From positions 17,120,001 through 17,184,000 of the forward strand of contig CM069607.1 of the NCBI GenBank assembly GCA_035771175.1: 64,000 nt of DNA, read 5' to 3'. The position numbers were made by a program, and so were the translations under genes. Position 1 is the first letter of the stretch; each line of letters opens with the position of its first letter. Positions 56,927-64,000 of this stretch are shown here, in pieces. The DNA comes from Paratinospora sagittata (taxonomy: Eukaryota; Streptophyta; Magnoliopsida; Ranunculales; Menispermaceae). The notes beneath the pieces are model-generated. The model did not search any database, was not told the DNA's origin, and saw nothing but the letters and a program-made list of their open reading frames with translations.

Positions 56927-58900
56927 TGTAGTATTATCTTAATGAACCCCATGATATGAATGTTTTGATGATTCCAAATATCTCCGGTTTTTCTATCTAA
57001 TGATCTTGTCAAGTGTTTTAGATTTATCAAGAATCAAGATTAAGGAACTGTGCTCACAAGCCTATTGAACATCACAAGTAAAGTTTCGAGTCTGTTAGTA
57101 CTTAGAATGTAAAGTCTATCGATCAACTTACTCTCTCAGCAAGATTTTATCGTTTGCATATTTTGACCGTAACATTCTAGTCGTGCCTTATGATTTCTAA
57201 AGTATTTGATTTGATTAGAAAAAAATAATGTTTTTAATCATGTTATCGAGCTTTAATCGAGAAATCAAAAATCGTTTCTTTAGAGTCTTTCAGGACGCTA
57301 ATGTTTTAGCAGCGCTCTCCTAGACTTGATAAGTCAGGACGCTGATAAAATATTAGGAAGCTTAAGGTTGAATTGAATTGATTCATAAGGACGCTTACTT
57401 GTAAGTAGCGACCTTCCTTTTGTCAACCTTTGAGAATGTCAGGACGCTGACTTAGTTTCAGCTCGCTGGAACTTCTTTTCGTTTTTAAGTGATTTCTATC
57501 TTTAAGGACATTGATAGTTATAGGTTGAATAAATTATCAGGACGCTACTTGTGTAGGAGTGCCCTCATCTTTAGAATCAACTTAATAACCTTCAGGATGC
57601 TTACTGTCCTACAACATACTTAATAGTGTTTTAAAACTGCTTTTAAATATCGGGACGCTCACTCTTGAGTAGCGCCCTCATGCGTTTATATGTACTAACT
57701 ATTAAAGTAGAGCCCTCATGATTTAAGTCGTTTAATTGTCAAAGTATGTTAGGACGCTTACGATTCAGTAACGCCCTCACTTCATTGTTCAGTAGGACGC
57801 TGATATTTTATGAGCGCCCTCAAAGGAATAAAGCAAGAAAGATGATATTTTTGTTGTTCTGACATGTACATCCTTTTCGCCACCTTTTGAGAGCAACTTT
57901 TCGTACAAAATCAATTTTCTATATTTGTAAGGGATATTCTCTGATTCACGAACCACGTCTTCAAAAACTTTCCTTATTCGTGTATCTAGAGAAAATCAAA
58001 ATGTTCATGAAATGTACAATTTCCATTTACATGATACATTCTAGTTGTTGTGAGTAAACATTCATATTTGAAATTCAAATTCAAATGAATAACAACTTCA
58101 TCTCTAGAAGCCTATAAATACAGGCACTTAACAACATGTTAAGACACAAAAAATTCTCTGAGTCAAAACACTTTTTGAAAGTTAGTCAAATTTTTATTTG
58201 GTCAAGAAAAAGTTTAAGTCACTTTGTTTTCAAAGAGTCTTCTTTGAGACTTTACGTATTCAAATGATTTTCATACTGAGTTAAATCTCTATCTTTATTT
58301 GAAAATGCATTTGGGATTTTGAACTGTTTTCACTCAAATTTTCAGCACTGTTTTAACTTATATCATTCTGGCAGAAAGAGAAATTTGAGAGATAGTTCAT
58401 AGGATACAGTTGTGCTTAATTTCATATCCTGTAAACTGTATCAAGGTTGTAACAGTAATTAGATAAACTACCGAGTTCTTATTCAATAAGATTAGGTCTT
58501 CTCATACCCGTAAGTTGAGAAATGGTCTTTTCACACCCGTAAGCTGAGAAAAGATAGTTCTCACACTCGTAAGTTGAGAAAGCTTAGGTTTGTGTCATAC
58601 TCGTAAATTGGGATAGGTTGGTCTCACACCTGCAAGCGGAGCAGTGCAACGGTTGTTCTCACACCTGCAAGTTGAGAAAAGGTGCAACGGTTGGATTCTC
58701 ACCCGAAAGAGAATCCCTTAGTGACAAGGTTAAAATCCTAACTGAGGAGGTTAGGTAGTGGACGTAGGCAAGTAGCCAAACCACTATAAATCGACTATGC
58801 ATATTTAGTTATATTTCGCACTTTATCATTGCTATTGCTTTCATTTTTAAATTGTCTAAGTGTCCAATTCATCCCCCTCTTGGACATATCTGGGCCAACA
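56927..58900 (+). mobile_element. Sirevirus LTR (+)
   Basis: TGTAGTATTATC to GGGCCAACA. It includes an AGGACGCT...AGCGCCCT array (57290-57830), a TATA-like tataaata near 58115, the stem-loop array 58505-58716 with a perfect GGATTCTC/GAGAATCC hairpin at 58693-58716, CCTAAC/GTTAGG (58737-58755), and TAGTGG...CCACTATAAA (58756-58790). No PBS follows, and the flanks ttgcc/tttag are not a TSD, so it is probably a solo LTR with an altered edge. Confidence 0.75.
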
Positions 58901-59121
58901 TTTAGTTGACCTTTATCTTGACTTTAGTTGACTTGTTTTGTTTACACGTCAGAGTTCCTTGGTATTTGTGCTTCAGGTCTTGCTTTTGGAACTTCTACGC
59001 TTGATGAGTGTACTGTTTATGTTTCTGACTTTAAGACTTATAACACATTAAACTGAAACATGCTCAACACATTGATAATTTCAAACATCTTACTCTAGGC
59101 CTGATTGAAGCAACTGAAGCG
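58901..59121. other. Short spacer, nothing recognised
   Basis: AT-rich sequence with a doubled word ttagttgac (58902 and 58925). No feature called. Confidence 0.4.
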
Positions 59122-60652
59122 TGATGAATAGATAAGTCTTAAGTTGAGTTTTAGTAGTTAGTTGGCATGTTAATTTAATAGACTTTTGGGTTCATTTCGT
59201 TAGTTTTTAGGTGTTTTTACATGATTAATATATTTAGTTGTTTTAGATGCATTTAGGTTTTATTTTAGGTTTTTATAGGTTTTTATCATGAATAAATGAC
59301 TTTTTGATACATGTTAATATCATAGAAGTCACATGTTTTGAGTACATTGCATTTTAATTAATACTTTGATTAATTGCATAGAATTTACATTCGTTTATAC
59401 TTTGTTTTGTACGTAAATAAATAGCTTAAAAGTGGGTTGAAACAAGATTCAAATGGTGTTCAAAAGAAGTCAAGAACATGTGCAAAACATGTGCAAGAAG
59501 TGTGCAAAAAAGTGGAAAAATCGGCTAAGTCCACACATCAGCACCACAAAAACCTGTGGGTGGGCGCCGAAGCTCCCAGATGCAATGAATGGGTGCTGAA
59601 AACCTGTGGGTGGGCGCCGCGGCACCGGTGTTCGCAGAATTTCGGGACTTCATTTTTTGAGCAATTTTCATGCCCATTTTGGTCTTTTGACCCACTTAAG
59701 TGTAAAATACGATTTAGGGTTCGAATTGAGGATTATCAAAGTAGATAATGAGGTTAAAGAGTGTGAAAAAAGAGGCAAGAAAAGAAAAAGAGCATTGGAG
59801 GCTTGAAGGAACCAAGGACAAGGAGAAGATTAAGCTACCGTCAAAGGGGGATTCGAACCTTTGATTTCACTTTCCTGTATCTTGAAATATTTTATTCCAT
59901 TGTTTTATTTCTTTTTCATCTTGTATCCATGAACATGAATATGAGCTAAGTTCTTGATCTAGAGGTTTGAATGATTTATGTTTGATTTTATGGGTTAATG
60001 CTTTTTTCTATGTTATTGAATTAATTTATGAATTTATTTGCAATTCCATATGCTTAATGCCTTCAATTTGCTAGCCACTAATTGAATGAAGTTAGATTTG
60101 ATTTCTTACACTCGAGATATGTGTTATCAAATCAGATCTGGGAATTTGTGACCTAGGTTAGTAGTATTGAGTGAAGAGACCTGCGAAATCCTTTGAAATA
60201 AGATAACATGAATCACAAATATTAAGGCATGATTGGCTTGTTAGTTTACACTTGAGAGAGGGAATTGATAGATTAAGTGTAGATTTTCAAATTGACGCTC
60301 GAGAGAGGTATTTGATTGGGATAGGATTCATGATTTATAAATTTATTAACTAAATCAATAACAAACCATTTTGAAACCCTTAAAGTAAAACATAATGATT
60401 TCACTCCTCTAGAGTTTTCATTCATTGATTTACACCCATTTTCAATTATTTTTGCATTAATGCATTTTAATTTGTTTAAATTTTATTCCAGCAAATAAAA
60501 TCACTCATTTTGATCACCTAGATAATTTTAAAATCTTAGTAGTTATGGGCATTATATTAGTAAAATTTCTTTTCCCTGAGGACGGTAACCTAACTCACCT
60601 CAATTTTATAACTTGACTATCGTACACTTGCGATACAAAATATTCACGATCA
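59122..60652 (+). repeat. Athila/Tat 5' LTR
   Basis: TGATGAATAGATAAGTC to TTCACGATCA, about 1.53 kb. The frames at 59437-59806 contain a doubled gcgccg-type word (59560-59630) but sit in the LTR and are not genes. The start is judged by similarity to the fragment at 245 and is less certain than the end. Confidence 0.75.
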
Positions 60653-60658
60653 AGTTTT

Positions 60659-60676
60659 TGGCGTCGTTGCCGGGGA
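60659..60676 (+). promoter_or_regulatory. Primer binding site (tRNA-Asp type, one mismatch)
   Basis: tggcgtcgttgccgggga. The usual TGGCGCCGTTGCCGGGGA is complementary to the 3' end of plant tRNA-Asp; the C at position 6 is T here, consistent with deamination of a CG site. Confidence 0.88.
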
Positions 60677-60802
60677 ACAGTGTCAATTTTACTTTTATTA
60701 AGACGATTGCAAACTGATTTTGATCTTAATTTAGGTATTATTTTTGTTTGTTATTTTTTATGAGTTATTTTTTCTCTTTTCCGTGTTAGGTTTCACTGGT
60801 TC

Positions 60803-62400
60803 ATGCAAAGAGTGAGAAGTGCTGAAATTGTACCTCTTGATCCTGAGATTGAGAGTACTTGTGGTAGACCAAGAAAAGATAGAAGTGCAGTAGCACAAAA
60901 AGAAACCATGGCTGAAGGAAACAACCAGTTGCCTTTGAGGGATTACTTCAAGCCGGTGGTCAACAATAACTACTATGGGATTGCAAGGCTGCCAACTAAT
61001 GCTAACAACTTTGAGTTGAAGCCTTTCTTAATTACAATGGTAAAGCAACACCAATTTGGTGGAGTACCTCAAGAAGATCTAACTGTCCACATCAACACTT
61101 TCTTGGATATGTGTGACACAATGAAGATAAACAGGGTCCTAGAAGAGCAAATAAGACTAAGATTGTTCCCGTTTTCATTAAGGGACAAAGCAAAATCATG
61201 GCTCCAATCTCTACTACCAGGGAGCAAAACTAAATGGGAAGAGATGCTCCAAAAGTTTCTTCAAAGATTCTTCACACCTGCAAAGATATCACAACTCATA
61301 GCAGAGATTAGTCAATTCAGACAATTGGAGTCTGAGAAGATGTCCACAACATGGGTGCCAAGAGTGGTTGCAGATTCAAATGTTTTACAATGCCATGACC
61401 TTATCTATAGTTGATGCTGCAGCTGGTGGTACTCTTATGGGAAAGACAACAGATGAAGCCCTCATGTTGATAGAAGAAATGGCTTCCAACTCTTATGAAC
61501 ACTCCAATGAAAGGGCTCCAACAAAAAGAGTGGTTGAATTGTATGAAGTGGATCAAATGACAACTTTATCAGCTCAAGTGTCTTCACTACAACACCAAAT
61601 GAGTATTCTCCTAGGAAATCCTTCACCTTCATCTTCCATAGCATCCATTGCAATAGCAAGTTCAGTTCCTCAAGGTTTTGGTGGTCAAGAAGAGCAAGTA
61701 CAGTTTGTGAACAACAAATTGTACAACTATAGAGGCAACCAAGACAACTACAGAGCGAACCAAAGTGGCACTCAAGTGCCAAATTAGTACCATCCCGGGG
61801 TTAGGAATCATGAAAAATTTTCCTACTCAAATAACAGAAATTTGTTGCAACCGCCAAGGTTTCAGAATCAAGTTCAAAAGAAGAAATCAAGTCTGGAAGA
61901 AGCAATGACTAATTTTTTGAATGATTCAAACAAGCGGTTCGCTAAAAGTGAAACAAAGTTAGATGAATTGGCTGCTCACATGGCTAATCAAATGAGTACA
62001 ATGAGTCAAGTGATAACTCAAGTGGTAAACTTGGGTGCCTCTGTAAAGAACTTGGAGACTCAAATTGGGCAAGTGGCTACACAAATAAGTGCACAACATC
62101 AACAAAACTCCTTCCCAAGCAATACTGAAGTGAATCCAAAAGAGAGGTGCATGGCTATCAAAGTAAGGTGTGGCAAAGAAGTTGAGAGTTCTCCTTTACT
62201 GAACGAGGTCAAGCCGAGTTCATTTCCTTCTTCACGATCCATTCCATCATATTCACAAGCTCAAGAAGAGGTTGAAAAAGAAGTTCAAGAGGAAGTGGCA
62301 CAAAAAGGCAATGGGGTTACCAATGACGAAAGACAAGAGGCTACAAAGAGGGACTTTGTTCTGGGTCACATCACATTCTCGGATAATCCGCCTATCCTAA
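60803..62400 (+). pseudogene. Athila/Tat gag
   Basis: The first frame (60803-61414) has NNFELKPFLITMVKQHQFGG, then EDLTVHINTFLDMCDTMKIN, IRLRLFPFSLRDKAKSWLQS and LQRFFTPAKISQL, the standard capsid blocks of this gypsy group. A frameshift near 61365 moves the reading to 61368-61787, with FYNAMTLSIVDAAAGGTLMG and KTTDEALMLIEEMASNSYEH. After TAG 61785-61787 the same frame continues with a coiled coil (MSTMSQVITQVVNLGASVKN, 61990-62060) and a variable Ser/Glu-rich linker, until a frameshift near 62400. I see no zinc knuckle. Confidence 0.9.
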
Positions 62401-63056
62401 AAACCTCATTCCTTACCCTCAAAGATTTGCAAAACAAAAGTTTCATGAACAGTTTGCAAAATTTTTGGATATTTTTAAGAAGATTCACATCAACATTCCT
62501 TTTGCAGCTGCTTTGGAGCAGATGCCCAACTATGTCAAGTTCATGAAGGATGTGATGTCTAAGAAGAGGAAGCTTGAGGAGTTTGAAACTGTCAAACTTA
62601 CTGAGGAGTGCAGTGCCATTCTGCAGAAGAAGTTTCCCAAGTAGCTCAAATATCCAGGAAGTTTTTCTATTCCCTGTGTTATCGGTCCATCTTCTTTCGA
62701 TAATGTTTTATGTGATCTTGGTGCAAGCATTAATTTGATGCCCTTGGATATTTTCAGGAAGCTTGGATTAGGAGAGGTGAAGCCCACCACTATATCCCTT
62801 CAACTAGCTGACTGTTCAATCACATATCCATGGGGAATTGTTGAAGATGTGCTAAGTCAAAGTGGATAAATTTATATTTCTTGTGGACTTTGTGGTGTTG
62901 GACATGGAGGAGGACGAAGAGTTACCACTCATCTTTGGGAGACCATTCCTCGCCAAGGGGAGAGCTTTGATAGATGTTGAGGGAGGAGCACTCACATTGA
63001 GAGTGAATGATGAAGAAGTCAAGTTTGACATTTACAAGTCTCCAAAGCTTCAATAA
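62401..63056 (+). pseudogene. Athila/Tat aspartic protease
   Basis: After the frameshift: PNYVKFMKDVMSKKRKLEEF, TAG at about 62642, then the active-site region FDNVLCDLGASINLMPLDIF (about 62697-62756). D-L-G-A-S is the usual variant in this group. LADCSITYPWGIVEDVL follows. An extra base near 62853 shifts the reading to 62862-63056, which has FLVDFVVLDMEEDEELPLIF and GRPFLAKGRALIDVEGG, then stops. This protein would cut gag-pol. Confidence 0.9.
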
Positions 63057-63410
63057 TAGAAGAGCGCTTGCCATAGAGTTGAGGTAATGGAGAGTAATGT
63101 TCAAGAGAGCATGATGGTGACAAGTACTTTGGAGCGAGACACGGGTTAACCAAATTTTGAAAAATTAGTGAAAATTGAGGAGAAGAAGCATTTTGAGTTG
63201 CCATTTGTGAGCTTTGTTGATGAAGCTCCTAAACTGAAGTTAGAAGATATGAAAAGTGTAACTCTTGCACCTTTGAATTCTCCTTGGAGTGGTGTGTTGC
63301 AAGAGGGAACATCCCATTTTGGGAAGCAACAAGTTTTTCTTGATGACAAGTTTTATAAATGGGATGATCCTTTGTTCTTTCAAGGAAGCAAAAATCAAGC
63401 TACCATGTAA
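63057..63410 (+). pseudogene. Gag-pol linker remnant at the RT deletion
   Basis: Frame 63168-63410 reads KIEEKKHFELPFVSFVDEAP and KLELEDMKSVTLAPLNSPW-like text, part of the protease-RT linker, then passes into KFYKWDDPLFF, part of the linker before the integrase finger. The join, at roughly 63270-63340, marks where RT and RNase H are missing. Confidence 0.6.
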
Positions 63411-63650
63411 AGTTTGCTTGAAAAAGGAGTACTACATATTCTTCATGACTGTCATGCTTCATGTTGTGGCGAACATTTTAGTGCAACAAGGACAACTTTA
63501 AAGGTCTTTCAAGATGGTTTCGATTGGCCTACTTTGTTTGAAGATACTGAGATCTTTGTGGAAGCATGTGCTAAATGCAATCAAAAGACGCACTATTTTC
63601 GCCAAGCCAACCGGAAGGAGGAGATGTTCTTTTACTATGAACCGCCATGA
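63411..63650 (+). pseudogene. Athila/Tat integrase zinc finger (HHCC)
   Basis: ILHDCHASCCGEHFSATRTT followed by FDWPTLFEDTEIFVEACAKC gives the His-X3-His and Cys-X2-Cys pattern (H at about codons 12 and 21 of the frame, CAKC near 63566-63577). The protein ends after the finger at 63648-63650, with no DDE core, so the element cannot make integrase. Confidence 0.85.
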
Positions 63651-64000
63651 GCAAGAGAAGAGAAAGTCTAGCTAATGATTATAAATAAGCGCTTGTTGGG
63701 AGGCAACTCAACCGTTTTTGTTTATGCTTTTGTTTATTTCTAGTCATTGTAGTATAGAAGTTGAGTTTTTACTTTTCACTAATGACATCTCTTTATGTTA
63801 TTCTCCAGGTACTCATTCAAATTTAGAAGTCCTCATCAACAACAAGAGAAGGAGAATCATTGTGGAAGCCTCTACCCAAGTGGTTTAGGAGAGTTTTGTT
63901 ATCCTTTATCTCTTTATCTTGCTTTGTAGTTGTTTTGCATTGAGGACAATGCTTAGTTTGGGGAGAGTTTGAATTTTATGTCTTAGTGAAAAAGTTGAGT
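63651..64000 (+). other. 3' non-coding region with conserved word
   Basis: gcgcttgttgggaggcaac (63689-63707) recurs, as I recall, after pol in many plant elements of this type. gaggacaatgcttagtttgg precedes a PPT-like purine run. No coding frame. Confidence 0.6.

Larger units (their letters stand above)
59122..64000 (+). mobile_element. Athila/Tat-type Ty3/gypsy element, RT deleted, runs off window
   Basis: Order: 5' LTR, tRNA-Asp-type PBS, gag, protease, integrase finger, and a 3' non-coding region with PPT-like ttagtttggggagag (63954-63968). RT, RNase H and the integrase core are absent, so about 2-3 kb of pol is deleted. The 3' LTR lies beyond 64000. Confidence 0.88.

Noticed and set aside
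58693..58716. microRNA precursor hairpin
   Set aside because: The 8-bp stem is far too short for a plant miRNA precursor.
56927..58900. Complete solo LTR with TSD
   Set aside because: The flanks (ttgcc and tttag) do not match, so the left edge or the solo status is not proven.

Overview
This window is nuclear DNA of a flowering plant, most likely a eudicot. The evidence is the content: Ty1/copia Sirevirus-type elements, Ty3/gypsy chromoviruses, an Athila/Tat-type gypsy element, a plant CACTA (En/Spm) transposon with its typical domain series, and plant-type tRNA-primed binding sites. I see no intact single-copy host gene, rRNA, tRNA or CRISPR array. Nearly all of the sequence is transposable elements inserted into one another, and every coding region of useful length is broken by stops or frameshifts.

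Layout. 1-1243: pieces of an Athila/Tat LTR and of a Sirevirus LTR end. 1244-4036: a copia solo LTR with target-site duplication (TSD) AATAT. 4037-8033: an inverted Sirevirus fragment (env-like ORF, gag, PBS, LTR piece). 8034-11078: a + strand Sirevirus remnant (LTR end, PBS, env-like tail, multiple polypurine tracts, start of the 3' LTR). 11079-13950: a minus-strand chromovirus remnant. 13990-14570: fused fragments of two host genes. About 14950-34308: a minus-strand CACTA element, interrupted by a MULE-like insertion (17634-18806, 11-bp TSD) and by a nearly complete chromovirus (21800-33460, TSD ATTAA). 34309-55247: a chromovirus LTR split by a minus-strand Sirevirus (35730-54110, TSD TATTA). 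That Sirevirus itself carries a truncated gypsy element and two solo LTRs. 55248-58900: further Sirevirus LTR pieces in both orientations. 59122-64000: an Athila/Tat-type element that has lost its reverse transcriptase and runs off the window.

The genes do not form a pathway. They are decayed gag-pol or transposase sets. The most notable biology is non-coding: the Sirevirus LTRs carry arrays of short stem-loops whose stems change in compensating ways while the loops stay similar, followed by a folded module around the TATA box. A second point is an extra ORF with a plant-transposon-protein-like domain placed before gag in the 21.8-33.5 kb chromovirus. A third is the chimeric capture of ribonucleotide reductase small-subunit and DUF1997-like sequence beside the CACTA element.
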